A stretch of 64,000 nt of DNA from Lachnospiraceae bacterium (GCA_017634455.1 JAGBNK010000020.1:62001-126000), one strand, 5' to 3'. Positions 36,449-46,225 are shown, numbered from the stretch's first letter. Numbers and translations are program-made. The notes: a model not told the origin generated them from the sequence alone.

Positions 36449-37177
36449 TTATTCATCCCAGTTATGATATACATCCTGTACATCATCATCATCATCCAAT
36501 AAGCCAAGAAGCTTATTGATGCTATATATATCTTGCTCGTCTGTAAGCTCAACATAAGTCTGAGGAATCATTGTAACCTGTGCATCAGCCATCTGGATTC
36601 CCTCTTTTTCCAAAGCTTCACGCACAGCTGAAAAGTCCTCTGGACTTGTTAAAATCTCGAAACTATCCTCTTCCTCATTGAAGTCCTCTGCTCCTGCATC
36701 CAAAGCGATCATCATAAGATCATCAGCTTCCATATCGCACTCTTCTCTGTCGATAATAATCTGACCACGCTCATCAAACATAAAGGATACGCATCCCTGA
36801 GTACCCATGTTACCCTTGCCCTTTGTAAATGCACTTCTTACATTTGCAGCAGTTCTATTCTTGTTATCAGTAAGAGCCTTTACAATGATTGCAGTACCAT
36901 TTGGACCATATCCTTCATATGTTACGCTCTCGTAATTAACAGAGTTAGCATCACCAGCAGCCTTCTTGATTCCACGCTCAATTGTGTCATTTGGCATGTT
37001 ATTGGCCTTGGCCTTGGCAATTACATCACGAAGCTTGCTGTTATTCTCAGGGTCTGGACCACCCTCCTTAACTGCAACTGCTATTTCTCTACCAATAATT
37101 GTGAAAATCTTTCCTTTTGCAGCATCATTCTTTTCTTTTTTGTGCTTAATATTCGCAAATTTTGAATGTCCTGACAT
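36449..37177 (-). CDS. YebC/PmpR-family protein
   Basis: Widely conserved protein, 242 residues, of the YebC/TACO1 family. It has been described as a transcription regulator in some bacteria and as a helper for translating difficult peptides such as polyproline in others. Marks are the N-terminal [36 protein letters not shown] and [13 protein letters not shown]. Acidic C terminus ([15 protein letters not shown]). AGAGGATATAG precedes the ATG. A possible promoter sits at 37217-37245. It lies between nnr and glgA. Confidence 0.93.
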   Translation of the reverse strand: MSGHSKFANIKHKKEKNDAAKGKIFTIIGREIAVAVKEGGPDPENNSKLRDVIAKAKANNMPNDTIERGIKKAAGDANSVNYESVTYEGYGPNGTAIIVKALTDNKNRTAANVRSAFTKGKGNMGTQGCVSFMFDERGQIIIDREECDMEADDLMMIALDAGAEDFNEEEDSFEILTSPEDFSAVREALEKEGIQMADAQVTMIPQTYVELTDEQDIYSINKLLGLLDDDDDVQDVYHNWDE

Positions 37178-37216
37178 AAATCTATATCCTCTTTTCTCTT
37201 TCTTTTTAACATTTCA

Positions 37217-37245
37217 AGTTTATCATTATTGACAGTGCCTTTCAA
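37217..37245 (-). promoter_or_regulatory. Possible sigma-A promoter of yebC-glgA
   Basis: Minus-strand TTGAAA, 17 bases, TAAACT in the 77-base gap between nnr and yebC. The -35 box matches five of six positions and the -10 box four of six. Confidence 0.45.
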
Positions 37246-37254
37246 GTTTAAGCC

Positions 37255-38751
37255 CTATAAATGGAGTTCATTATACACCTTTATAATTCCGTCCAGCAAA
37301 TCACCTGCAAGTAGTCCGTGAAATCCCTTTTCCTGGGCCATGGCATCACCTGATAAGCCATGTAAATATACTCCCAGAGGAACACATAAATCCTTATTTA
37401 CCCCCTGTGCTATTAGACTTCCAATAATTCCTGCCAGCACATCTCCGCTTCCGGCAACAGACATGCCTTGATTACCAGAAGAATTTATATAAGTCTCCCC
37501 GGTAGACATAGCAATTACAGTGGAAGCATTTTTCAAAACAACTGTAACACCATTTTCGTTAGCATAAGTCTCAGCTATCTGAAGCATATTGTCTGCTACA
37601 TCCTTCGTATCCCTGTTCACCAGCCTGCTCATCTCTCCAACATGTGGAGTTATAATAATATCACCATAGAAATCAGCCAGGGATAGGGAGGTATGAAGTG
37701 CCAAAATATTTATGGCATCCGCATCAGCAACCACAGGAACTGTAGCATTTTGCAATACATATTCCACAATCCCAATTGCAGTTTCATCTGTTCCAAGTCC
37801 CGGTCCCATTACAATTGAATTCACCTGAGACATAAGTTCATCCAAATCATGTGAATTAAAATCAGTATAAGTTTTGATTATGGTTTCTGGAAAAGCATCC
37901 ACAACACAAGGCTTAATAGCCTCATGGGTATATAGATATGTCATGCCTGCCCCGGCAACCATTGCAGCCTTGGTACATAATATGGCCGCACCTGCATATT
38001 CTGGGCTTCCAGCAATACAAAGCACTCTACCATTACTTCCCTTGTGACCATCCACCTTGGCCTCTGGTAAATATTTCAAATCTTCCTGTTCAAGCATCAG
38101 ATGCTTTGGGCTAGCTTGAATCAAACCTCTATCATCAAAACCGATATCAGCCAAAACCACCTTGCCGCAGTATTTTCTCCCTGGGAATATTACATTACCA
38201 ATCTTGGCATAGCCAAAGGTAATAGTAGCCGCAGCCTCTATGGCACAACCCATAATCCTACCATCATCAGCAGATACTCCTGAAGGCAAATCAATGGCAA
38301 TTACATCCTTGTGTAATGAGTTTATAAATTCAATTAACTCTTTATATTTGCCTTCTATATCTCTAGATAAGCCAATACCAAATAGACCATCCACATATAC
38401 ATCAGCCTCAGTCAAATCCTTCATATCAGAGGCAAAATCCAGCCCTAATTTATGGCAAATATTTAACTGATATATATTTTCCTCAGTAGCTTTGGTCTCG
38501 TCTCCGGCATAATATATGCTGACAGAAAAACCGCTGTTATCCAAAATTCTGGCAACAGCCAACCCGTCTCCACCATTGTTCCCAGAAGAACACAAGATAC
38601 ATATTCTACTGTTTTCATCATAATTTTCCACAATATATTTAGCTACACACTCTGCAGCCTTTTCCATTAGAACCAATGACAGAATTCCTATTTCATTAAT
38701 TGCATAGGACTCTTGGCATTTCATTTCAGACGCATTCAGCAAATATTTCAT
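37255..38751 (-). CDS. nnr: Bifunctional NAD(P)HX epimerase and ADP-dependent dehydratase
   Basis: Repairs hydrated NADH and NADPH. The N-terminal YjeF-type epimerase domain (about 1-215) has LCSSGNNGGDGLAVARIL and VDGLFGIGLSRDIEG. The C-terminal ribokinase-like dehydratase (about 225-495) has GSNGRVLCIAGSPEYAGAA, VVADADAINIL, TPHVGEMSRLV and the catalytic GNQGMSVAGSGDVLAGII. The length of 498 fits the fused form. GGGAGG precedes the ATG by six bases. A terminator separates it from the preceding rex transcript, so it probably has its own weak promoter or is read through. Confidence 0.95.
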   Translation of the reverse strand: MKYLLNASEMKCQESYAINEIGILSLVLMEKAAECVAKYIVENYDENSRICILCSSGNNGGDGLAVARILDNSGFSVSIYYAGDETKATEENIYQLNICHKLGLDFASDMKDLTEADVYVDGLFGIGLSRDIEGKYKELIEFINSLHKDVIAIDLPSGVSADDGRIMGCAIEAAATITFGYAKIGNVIFPGRKYCGKVVLADIGFDDRGLIQASPKHLMLEQEDLKYLPEAKVDGHKGSNGRVLCIAGSPEYAGAAILCTKAAMVAGAGMTYLYTHEAIKPCVVDAFPETIIKTYTDFNSHDLDELMSQVNSIVMGPGLGTDETAIGIVEYVLQNATVPVVADADAINILALHTSLSLADFYGDIIITPHVGEMSRLVNRDTKDVADNMLQIAETYANENGVTVVLKNASTVIAMSTGETYINSSGNQGMSVAGSGDVLAGIIGSLIAQGVNKDLCVPLGVYLHGLSGDAMAQEKGFHGLLAGDLLDGIIKVYNELHL

Positions 38752-38769
38752 ATAAACCTCCCGTTTAAT

Positions 38770-38804
38770 TCATATAAAATAAAACAGGCCCCTTGCAGAC
38801 CTGT
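38770..38804 (-). terminator. Intrinsic terminator after the coiled-coil gene
   Basis: Minus-strand ACAGGTC and GGCCTGT (38784-38804) form a 7-bp stem around TGCAAGG, followed by TTTTATTTTATATG. It lies 17 bases after the stop of the gene at 38821. Confidence 0.8.
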
Positions 38805-38820
38805 ATTATTATTAACTATT

Positions 38821-39576
38821 TTATTGTCCCTCAGTATCCTGTCCATCAGGTTGTTGTTCTGATGACTGTTCATCAGATTGATTTTCAGTTGAATCCTTCC
38901 CTTCCTTCTTGCCAGTATCGAAGTTTTCACCCTGGGACAGTTTTCTGGAATCACTTGTATCTCCTACAATAGCATCCCCAGTAGTAATTTCTATGTCACT
39001 ATTTTGCACGTCAAACATTTCAACAATATCTTTGCCAAAGATATCGTGCATATAAGCATATATTTCCTTGTTATTGATTTCCCGGTTCTGCTTCTTGATA
39101 ATATTTCTCTTGAGATCAACTCTGACTCTCTTAATCCATTCAGAGATTTCCTCGGCTTCATTGTAATTCACTCTAAGCCTATCATAGCAATAAGTCATAG
39201 TCTCAAGCATTAGGCCTTTGTTATAATCAGCTATAAGCTTTGGAAGTTCCATAAGTTCATCCTCATTGGCAGCCATCTTCTCATTAACTTCCTCTATGAG
39301 GCGCTTATTTTCCTCCTTCTTCTTGTTGGAATCACGCCGAGATTCATCCATATTATCAACTATGCCCTGCATCAGATCATTTTTGACCTTCTTCAGTTCC
39401 TTCAATTCCTGTGTCAGCTTTCCCTGACGGGCAAGGGCATCATTTACATTTTTCTCCAGGTCCTTTACAGCATCAGGCTTACCCGACAATGCAAATAGAC
39501 GATGCCATTTTTGGTCTAATACAAGAATAGGAATTTTGGCACCACTAATAGCATTTGCAAAATTTTTCTGCTCCAC
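38821..39576 (-). CDS. Coiled-coil protein of unknown function
   Basis: I do not recognise this 251-residue protein. The N terminus has a compact motif ending ILVLDQKWHRLFAL (about 17-30). A long charged helix, probably coiled coil, covers about 35-120 (for example ELKELKKVKNDLM). A second globular part at about 120-195 contains YDRLRVNYNEAEEISEWIKR, and the tail (205-251) is disordered and rich in Glu, Gln, Ser and Asp. No signal peptide or membrane helix is seen, so it is cytoplasmic. It starts at GTG with GGTGG six bases before, 22 bases after rex, and ends in a terminator. It is therefore likely co-transcribed with rex. Confidence 0.6.
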   Translation of the reverse strand: MEQKNFANAISGAKIPILVLDQKWHRLFALSGKPDAVKDLEKNVNDALARQGKLTQELKELKKVKNDLMQGIVDNMDESRRDSNKKKEENKRLIEEVNEKMAANEDELMELPKLIADYNKGLMLETMTYCYDRLRVNYNEAEEISEWIKRVRVDLKRNIIKKQNREINNKEIYAYMHDIFGKDIVEMFDVQNSDIEITTGDAIVGDTSDSRKLSQGENFDTGKKEGKDSTENQSDEQSSEQQPDGQDTEGQ

Positions 39577-39598
39577 TCAAACCACCCCAATTTCAGCT

Positions 39599-40231
39599 TT
39601 AGATATTTTTATTATTCAAGGCATTGTATGATAATCTCATAAGACTGTCTGATAAATGTACATTTTCAACTACAATACCTTCTATATCATCCAAATCCAC
39701 ATGAGCGAAATTCCAAATAGATGTGACGCCTAAGTCTACCAAATCTCTGGCAGTCTTCTCTGCGTATGCTCTAGGCAATGTAAGAGCAGCAATATCAACC
39801 TTGTTCTCTTTCACAAACTTAGGCAGATCTTCCATCATCATGACTTTCATGCCTCTTACATCCTGGCCTTCCTTCTTAGGATCGGAGTCAAATAATCCAA
39901 TAATCTTGAAGCCAAGCTTATCAAATTTCACATAATTGGTAACAGCTTGTCCCAAATTACCAACACCAACCACAATCATATTGTGTGTCTCTGTCAAACC
40001 CAGAATCTTACCAATTTCGTCATATAGATATTTCACATTATAGCCATATCCCTGCTGACCAAAGCCGCCAAAATTATTTAAATCCTGACGAATCTGTGAT
40101 GCAGTAACATGCATTTTTTTACTTAAATCATTAGACGAAATTCTCTCAACACCTGCATCTAACAAATCTCCCAGATATCTATAATATCGAGGCATTCTTC
40201 TAATGACTGCTTGAGATATACCCTTTTCCAC
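39599..40231 (-). CDS. rex: Redox-sensing transcriptional repressor Rex
   Basis: Senses the NADH/NAD ratio and represses fermentation and respiration genes. The winged-helix N terminus includes ISQAVIRRMPRYYRYLGDLL and VTASQIRQDLNNFGGFGQQG, and the Rossmann domain has VVGVGNLGQAVTNYVKF. I choose the GTG at 40229-40231: AGGAGAG lies nine bases before it and the product then begins VEKGISQAVIRRM, like other Rex proteins at about 210 residues. The ATG at 40285 has no ribosome site and adds 18 unusual residues. The strong promoter at 40306-40334 would serve either start. I see no convincing Rex operator upstream. Confidence 0.93.
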   Translation of the reverse strand: MEKGISQAVIRRMPRYYRYLGDLLDAGVERISSNDLSKKMHVTASQIRQDLNNFGGFGQQGYGYNVKYLYDEIGKILGLTETHNMIVVGVGNLGQAVTNYVKFDKLGFKIIGLFDSDPKKEGQDVRGMKVMMMEDLPKFVKENKVDIAALTLPRAYAEKTARDLVDLGVTSIWNFAHVDLDDIEGIVVENVHLSDSLMRLSYNALNNKNI

Positions 40232-40240
40232 TTCTACTTC

Positions 40241-40246
40241 TCTCCT
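40241..40246 (-). promoter_or_regulatory. Ribosome site that fixes the rex start
   Basis: Minus-strand AGGAGA lies nine bases before the GTG at 40229-40231, inside the longer open frame that begins at 40285. Confidence 0.65.
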
Positions 40247-40305
40247 AATATTATCTTGAAAAATAACGCTCATTAGCTGAGCCATAATAAATCTATTGCA
40301 TATAA

Positions 40306-40334
40306 ATTATATTTTGTTCAACGGAAACTGTCAA
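40306..40334 (-). promoter_or_regulatory. Consensus sigma-A promoter of rex
   Basis: Minus-strand TTGACA, 17-base spacer, TATAAT, a perfect match to the consensus. A second TTGACA lies eight bases further upstream and overlaps the ABC-F stop codon. Confidence 0.85.
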
Positions 40335-40338
40335 TGTG

Positions 40339-42294
40339 TCAAGAAATTAACGATTCCAATTCTTCCCATCTATCATAGAGGCCAGCTAGCTCATCATTTA
40401 AGCCATCCAACTCACTGGTAAGCTCATTAAGCTTGGCAGAATTGGTAGCAACCTCTTCCTGCATAAATTCATTATCTATATCAGCAATTCTATTTTCAAT
40501 TTCCTCAATTCGTGCCTCAATAGACTCCAATTCTCGTTTTGCCCTTGTAATTTCTCTCTGTTTCTGCTTATTAGCTTCCCAGTTGGCCTTACCATCATTA
40601 TCAGATGAATTTGCCATAGATTCAGCAGTAACAGAGCCAGAAGGATTACTAACATTCTCAGAAGAATTCTTGGAGAAATTATCTATAATATTTTCCTTCT
40701 TCTGCAAATAATAATCGTAATTTCCAAAATAGGTAACAAAATGACCATTTTCCAGCTCTAAAATCTTGTGAGCTGTCTGATTCACAAAATATCTGTCGTG
40801 GGATACATATAACAAAGTCCCTGTATAGGAATTCAAGGCCTGCTCCAGAATATCCTTGGATTCCATATCCAAGTGGTTGGTAGGCTCATCCAAAATCAGA
40901 AAATTAGCCTCTGAGAGCATAAGCTTAGCCAGAGCAACTCGTCCTCTCTCACCACCGCTTAAATCACCAATTCTCTTATAGCAATCATCCCCTGTAAAGA
41001 GAAATGCTGCCAAGCAATTGCGGATTTTAGTATTATTCATATTAGGATATGTATCAGCAATTTCATCAAATAAGGTCTTGCTGTCATCAAGTCTCTGCTG
41101 TTCCTGATCATAATATCCAATATGCACATTTGAACCCAGCTTAATCTCGCCGGTATCTGCTGTAACAGCCTCATTTATAATCTTTAACAAAGTAGTTTTA
41201 CCAGTTCCATTGTCACCGATAATTGCCACATGCTCACCCTTTTGCAATAGGAAATCGAAGCCTTCAAAAAGCACCTTGCCATCATAGCTCTTGGACAGAT
41301 TATGAATATCCATTACATCCTTACCACTTGAAACCTCAGGCTCCAGCGTTAACTTCATATGGTTTTCCTCCATAATTGGAGCGTCCATAACCTCAATCTT
41401 ATCCAAAGCCTTCTGTCGACTTTCAGCTCTTTTAATTGACTTCTCTCTGTTAAATGATTTCAGCTTATCAATAACTTCCTGCTGATGAGCAATCATAGCC
41501 TGTTGCTTCTCATACTCACGCATTTTGGTTTTGAGAATATCTGCCTTTTGCATAGCATAGGCTGTATAATTTCCCTTGTATAAATGTGTAAGGCCATGGG
41601 TTATGTCCAAAACCCTGGTTACTATTTTATCCAAGAAATATCTATCATGAGCCACCAGAATCATAGCACCCTTGTAATTTGATAAATAAGTCTCCAACCA
41701 CTGGATAGATCTGAGATCCAAATGGTTAATAGGCTCATCCAGAAGCAAAATATCAGGCTTCTTGACCAGAAGCATACCCAGAGATACTCTGGTCTTCTGA
41801 CCACCTGACAACTCCTCCATCTTCTTGGTGAAATCCTCATCAGCAAAGCCTAAGCCTCTCAAAACCCCAGACACAAGTGAATCATAGGTATTACCTTCCA
41901 TATGCTCATAGGTGTCTGTTAGAGAATGATATTTAATCAACAGATTATCCAGGTCATCTCCTGTGAGATGTTTCATCTGTTCTTCCATATCCTGAAGCTG
42001 ATTCTTTATATTTATAATGTCTTCTCTGGCAGAATATACAATATCATAAATAGTACCTGACGCAGCATCATTTTGATACTGTGCCAGGTAACCTACAGTG
42101 GTATCTTTGGCCAATACTACATTTCCCGCATCGGCATCAAGTTCACCTGTTATAATCTTGAGCAAAGTAGATTTACCTGCTCCATTATTTCCTACAATAG
42201 CCAGCTTTTCTCCCTGGTCTATCTGAAAAGAAATATTATTTAAAATATTGTCCGTGCCAAATGATTTTGTAATTCCCTGGCAGGATAGAATCAT
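40339..42294 (-). CDS. ABC-F family ATPase (ribosome-associated type)
   Basis: Soluble protein with two ABC ATPase domains and no membrane part, acting on ribosomes or translation in characterised relatives. Domain 1 has GNNGAGKSTLLK and LSGGQKTRVSLGMLL; domain 2 (from about 325) has GDNGTGKTTLLK and LSGGERGRVALAKLML. Between them lies the basic linker (SFNREKSIKRAESRQKAL), and the C terminus (about 565-651) is a coiled coil. The Walker B extension of domain 1 reads DEPINHLDL instead of DEPTNHLDL. AAGGAGA precedes the ATG by eight bases. It lies 12 bases after icd. The subfamily (YdiF or resistance type) cannot be settled by eye. Confidence 0.92.
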   Translation of the reverse strand: MILSCQGITKSFGTDNILNNISFQIDQGEKLAIVGNNGAGKSTLLKIITGELDADAGNVVLAKDTTVGYLAQYQNDAASGTIYDIVYSAREDIINIKNQLQDMEEQMKHLTGDDLDNLLIKYHSLTDTYEHMEGNTYDSLVSGVLRGLGFADEDFTKKMEELSGGQKTRVSLGMLLVKKPDILLLDEPINHLDLRSIQWLETYLSNYKGAMILVAHDRYFLDKIVTRVLDITHGLTHLYKGNYTAYAMQKADILKTKMREYEKQQAMIAHQQEVIDKLKSFNREKSIKRAESRQKALDKIEVMDAPIMEENHMKLTLEPEVSSGKDVMDIHNLSKSYDGKVLFEGFDFLLQKGEHVAIIGDNGTGKTTLLKIINEAVTADTGEIKLGSNVHIGYYDQEQQRLDDSKTLFDEIADTYPNMNNTKIRNCLAAFLFTGDDCYKRIGDLSGGERGRVALAKLMLSEANFLILDEPTNHLDMESKDILEQALNSYTGTLLYVSHDRYFVNQTAHKILELENGHFVTYFGNYDYYLQKKENIIDNFSKNSSENVSNPSGSVTAESMANSSDNDGKANWEANKQKQREITRAKRELESIEARIEEIENRIADIDNEFMQEEVATNSAKLNELTSELDGLNDELAGLYDRWEELESLIS

Positions 42295-42306
42295 TTTATT
42301 ATCTCC

Positions 42307-43515
42307 TTATAACATTCCTTCTAATGTATGTCTGATTTCTACAATGAAGTCTCTACTGTTAAGTACTGTTGGATTAGACATAGATGTAATCAAAGCCAAA
42401 TCCTTGGTCATCTTGCCATCCTCAATTGTCTTGATACAAGCCTGCTCCAACTTATCAGCAAATTCCATAAGCTCTGGAAGCTTGTCCAGCTCTCCACGCT
42501 TTCTCAAAGCTCCTGACCAGGCAAAGATTGTAGCAACTGAGTTAGTAGATGTCTCCTCGCCCTTGAGATGCTTGTAATAATGTCTCTGAACTGTTCCATG
42601 AGCTGCCTCATATTCATATACACCAGTTGGTGATACAAGAACTGAAGTCATCATAGCAAGAGAACCGAAAGCAGATGAAATCATATCACTCATTACATCA
42701 CCATCATAGTTCTTGCAAGCCCAGATATATCCGCCCTCAGACTTCATAACTCGGGCAACAGCATCGTCAATCAAAGTGTAGAAATAAGTAATTCCAGCCT
42801 TCTCGAAAGCATCCTTGTAATCAGCTTCATAGATTTCCTGAAAAATATCCTTGAAAGTATGATCATACTTCTTGGAAATTGTATCCTTGGTAGCAAACCA
42901 TAAATCCTGCTTCTGATCCAATGCATATGCAAAGCAAGCCTTGGCAAAGCTCTCAATGGAATCATCTAAGTTGTGCTGTCCCTGAAGTACACCCTGTCCT
43001 TTGAAATTGTGGATTGTCTCTTTCAAAACTGTTCCATCCTCACCTGTAAATACAAGCTCAGCAGTACCTGGTCCTGGCACATCAATCTCAACTGATTTGT
43101 ATACATCACCATAAGCGTGACGGGCAATTGTAATTGGCTTCTTCCAATTTTTAACACAAGGTTCGATACCCTTTACAATAATTGGAGCTCTAAATACTGT
43201 TCCGTCCAAAATAGCTCTGATTGTACCATTTGGACTCTTCCACATTTCCTTCAAATCATACTCTTCCATACGAGCTGCATTTGGAGTAATTGTGGCACAT
43301 TTAACAGCAACACCATACTTCTTGGTAGCTTCTGCTGAATCAATAGTAACCTGGTCATTAGTTTCATTTCTATGTTCCAAACCAAGATCATAATACTCAG
43401 TCTTCAAATCGATAAAAGGATATAACAATTCATCTTTGATCATCTGCCATAGAATTCTTGTCATCTCGTCTCCATCCATCTCAACAAGTGGTGTCTTCAT
43501 CTCAATTTTGCTCAT
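42307..43515 (-). CDS. icd: NADP-dependent isocitrate dehydrogenase, eukaryote-like subfamily
   Basis: Oxidises isocitrate to 2-oxoglutarate with NADP, supplying the carbon skeleton for glutamate. The 402-residue sequence is of the type found in mitochondria and cytosol of eukaryotes and in several Clostridia, not the E. coli type: [17 protein letters not shown] near the N terminus, [17 protein letters not shown] for substrate binding, [20 protein letters not shown] with the catalytic Asp/Lys region, and [20 protein letters not shown] lies seven bases before the ATG. It lies 43 bases after leuS and probably shares its transcript. Confidence 0.95.
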   Translation of the reverse strand: MSKIEMKTPLVEMDGDEMTRILWQMIKDELLYPFIDLKTEYYDLGLEHRNETNDQVTIDSAEATKKYGVAVKCATITPNAARMEEYDLKEMWKSPNGTIRAILDGTVFRAPIIVKGIEPCVKNWKKPITIARHAYGDVYKSVEIDVPGPGTAELVFTGEDGTVLKETIHNFKGQGVLQGQHNLDDSIESFAKACFAYALDQKQDLWFATKDTISKKYDHTFKDIFQEIYEADYKDAFEKAGITYFYTLIDDAVARVMKSEGGYIWACKNYDGDVMSDMISSAFGSLAMMTSVLVSPTGVYEYEAAHGTVQRHYYKHLKGEETSTNSVATIFAWSGALRKRGELDKLPELMEFADKLEQACIKTIEDGKMTKDLALITSMSNPTVLNSRDFIVEIRHTLEGML

Positions 43516-43558
43516 TGTATCTCTCCTTGTTTATTTAGCTTTTGATTTATATAACAAT

Positions 43559-45979
43559 TTATTTTGCAACAATATTTACAATCTTACCCGGTACATAGAT
43601 TTCCTTAATAATATTTCCAGTCAATCTATCTCCCAAAGCTTCCTTGGCACGAGCAAGGACATCATCCTTGGCATCATCTACGCTGATTGCCAATGTTGTC
43701 TTGGTCTTACCATTAATCTGAACAGCAATCTCAACTGTGTCTTCAACAGTCTTGGCCTCATCATATGTTGGCCATGGCTCATAAGCAATTGTATCTGTAT
43801 GACCCATAAGCTCCCAGATTTCCTCACCAACATGTGGGCAGATGCATGAGAACATCTTCACGAAATTCTCTGCATATTCTCTAGGACATTTTCCGGCCTT
43901 ATACAAAGCATTTACGAAAATCATCATCTGAGAAATAGCTGTATTGTAACCTAACTGTTCGAAATCATTTGTAACCTTCTTAACAGTCTGGTGATAAATC
44001 TTCTCAAGAGAACTATCATTATCATCAACAATATTCTCTGGCTCTGTAAAGAATGTATATACTCTTGTAATAAATCTCTTGGCACCAGCTACATTGTTGG
44101 AATTCCAAGGTTTAGAAACCTCAAGAGGTCCCATGAACATCTCATACAATCTCAATGTATCTGCGCCGTAATCATTTACAATATCACTTGGATTAACAAC
44201 AAATTCAGGGAATCTCTTACCCATCTTGATACCATTTTCACCCAGAATCATACCCTGATGTACCAGTTTCTTAAATGGCTCCTTCACTGGAGATAATCCA
44301 TTATTATAGAGGAATCTATTCCAGATTCTAGAATACATCAAATGTCCAACTGCATGCTCTGGACCACCTACATATAAGTCAACTGGTAACCAATGCTTCA
44401 GAAGTTCCTGATTAGCGAATTCCTCATCGTTGTCTGGATCAATATATCTCATATAATACCAAGATGATCCTGCAGAACCTGGCATAGTAGATGTCTCACG
44501 GACACCCTTTAAACCATTCTTGTCATACTGCTTCCACTCAGTTGCATTCTCGAGTGGAGCCTGACCATTTCTTCCCTTGTAATCCTCAAGTTCAGGAAGA
44601 ACAACTGGAAGTTCCTCATCTGGCAAGAACTCAATGGAACCATCCTCCTTGTATACACATGGAACTGGCTCACCCCAGTATCTCTGTCTAGCGAAAATCC
44701 ACTCTCTGAAATGGTAATTAACCTTCTCACGAGCAACACCCATGTCAACAAGCTTCTTAGTAATAGCAACCTTGGCTTCCTCAACTGTCATACCATTAAA
44801 CTCTTCTGAGTTAATAAGTGTGCAACCCTTGCCAAGATAATCCTGCTTCTCAAATGCATGATTAGTTACATCTGCACCTTCACCCTCAATAACCTGGATA
44901 TATTCCAGATTGTGAGCCTGGGCATATTCGAAGTCTCTCTGATCATGTGTTGGTACAGCCATTACAGCACCAGTACCATAGCTAGCAAGTACGAAGTCAC
45001 CAATATAAAGTGGCACTTCCTTGCCATTTACAGGGTTGATTGCATATATTCCCTTCAATGGACAGCCAGACTTAGTCTTGTTCAAATCTGTTCTATCCAA
45101 ATCATTCTTCTTCAATGTCTCATTGATATAAGCCTGAACCTCATCTGGATTCTCAACTCTATCCATAAGACTCTTTACAATATCTCCATCTGGAGCAAGA
45201 ACCATGAATGTAATACCGTAGATGGTCTCAATACATGTTGTAAATATAGAGAATTCTCCACCGCCTACAATCTTGAAATCAACCTCAACGCCTGTTGACT
45301 TACCAATCCAGTTTCTCTGAATTTCCTTGGTAGACTCTGGCCAGTCAATTTCATTTAATCCATCAAGAAGTTCCTCAGCAAAAGCCTGCTGGTCAATTAC
45401 CCACTGCTTCATCATTTTCTTCACAACAGGGAAACCACCACGCTCTGACTTTCCGTCAATAACTTCATCATTTGACAGAACTGTTCCAAGCTCCTCACAC
45501 CAGTTTACAGGCATATCAATATGCTTAGCATAACCTGCCTCATATAATTTCTTGAAAATCCACTGTGTCCACTTGTAGAACTTAGGATCTGATGTTGCAA
45601 TCATCTTGGACCAGTCATAGTCAAATCCTAATTCCTTCAACTGCTTAGAAAATGTCTCAATATTGTGCTCTGTAAATCCTGCAGGATGATTACCAGTATT
45701 TACCGCATACTGCTCTGCAGGCAAACCGAAGGAATCATATCCCATTGGGTGCAATACATTATATCCCTGCATTCTCTTCATACGAGACATAATATCTGTA
45801 GCTGTATATCCTTCCGGATGACCTGCATGAAGTCCTACTCCTGATGGATATGGAAACATATCAAGTGCATAATATTTAGGCTTAGAAAAGTCCCAAACAT
45901 CTGTCTTGAATGTATCATGCTCCTCCCAATATTTCTGCCACTTCTTCTCAATCACCTTATGATTGTATGTCGCTGCCAT
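43559..45979 (-). CDS. leuS: Leucyl-tRNA synthetase
   Basis: Class I synthetase charging tRNA-Leu. The HIGH motif is HAGH (51-54), and the KMSKS motif reads KMGKR (585-589). The CP1 editing domain is present, with HDQRD, but its Thr-rich motif reads TTCIET (247-252) where most bacterial enzymes have TTRPDT. The ATG at 45977-45979 is chosen because AGGAGG lies seven to eight bases before it, and the product then begins MAATYNHKVIEKKWQ as expected; an earlier in-frame ATG lacks a site. A strong promoter lies at 46051-46078, and no T-box leader is seen in the roughly 65-base leader. Confidence 0.96.
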   Translation of the reverse strand: MAATYNHKVIEKKWQKYWEEHDTFKTDVWDFSKPKYYALDMFPYPSGVGLHAGHPEGYTATDIMSRMKRMQGYNVLHPMGYDSFGLPAEQYAVNTGNHPAGFTEHNIETFSKQLKELGFDYDWSKMIATSDPKFYKWTQWIFKKLYEAGYAKHIDMPVNWCEELGTVLSNDEVIDGKSERGGFPVVKKMMKQWVIDQQAFAEELLDGLNEIDWPESTKEIQRNWIGKSTGVEVDFKIVGGGEFSIFTTCIETIYGITFMVLAPDGDIVKSLMDRVENPDEVQAYINETLKKNDLDRTDLNKTKSGCPLKGIYAINPVNGKEVPLYIGDFVLASYGTGAVMAVPTHDQRDFEYAQAHNLEYIQVIEGEGADVTNHAFEKQDYLGKGCTLINSEEFNGMTVEEAKVAITKKLVDMGVAREKVNYHFREWIFARQRYWGEPVPCVYKEDGSIEFLPDEELPVVLPELEDYKGRNGQAPLENATEWKQYDKNGLKGVRETSTMPGSAGSSWYYMRYIDPDNDEEFANQELLKHWLPVDLYVGGPEHAVGHLMYSRIWNRFLYNNGLSPVKEPFKKLVHQGMILGENGIKMGKRFPEFVVNPSDIVNDYGADTLRLYEMFMGPLEVSKPWNSNNVAGAKRFITRVYTFFTEPENIVDDNDSSLEKIYHQTVKKVTNDFEQLGYNTAISQMMIFVNALYKAGKCPREYAENFVKMFSCICPHVGEEIWELMGHTDTIAYEPWPTYDEAKTVEDTVEIAVQINGKTKTTLAISVDDAKDDVLARAKEALGDRLTGNIIKEIYVPGKIVNIVAK

Positions 45980-46050
45980 TTCAATTCCTCCTGAATCTAT
46001 TAAAATCGTATAATTATACACTTTAGTTTATAAAAATCTACACAAAGAAG

Positions 46051-46078
46051 ATTTTAACATACACCCATTATTTGTCAA
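46051..46078 (-). promoter_or_regulatory. Sigma-A promoter of leuS-icd-ABC-F
   Basis: Minus-strand TTGACA, 16-base spacer, TAAAAT in the divergent leuS/tyrA region. Confidence 0.75.
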
Positions 46079-46120
46079 GAAATCAGCCTGTGAAATAACC
46101 TTATAAAATCCTTATTTTAG

Positions 46121-46149
46121 TTGACTTTAAAGCTCATAATCGTTACTAT
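46121..46149 (+). promoter_or_regulatory. Sigma-A promoter of tyrA-aroA
   Basis: TTGACT, 17-base spacer, TACTAT, giving a leader of about 70 bases before tyrA. The -35 box lies 43 bases from the leuS -35 box, back to back. The rest of 45980-46225 shows no other clear element. Confidence 0.65.
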
Positions 46150-46225
46150 TTTTATAACAATTTAAAAACTTGAATTGAATATTAATAAATATCAATAAAC
46201 ATCTAATAAATAAGGACTAAAAAAT

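Noticed and set aside
38748-38954. Minus-strand 68-codon frame between the coiled-coil gene and nnr
   Set aside because: It overlaps the coiled-coil gene in another frame and runs through the terminator hairpin at 38784-38804.
40286-40338. Rex operator upstream of rex
   Set aside because: TTGCATATAA and TTGAACAAAAT are near each other but do not match the TTGTTAANNNNTTAACAA pattern in spacing or sequence.
45980-46225. Possible T-box leader before leuS
   Set aside because: No AGGGTGG-type antiterminator sequence or terminator hairpin was found between the promoter at 46051-46078 and the start at 45979; the leader is only about 65 bases.
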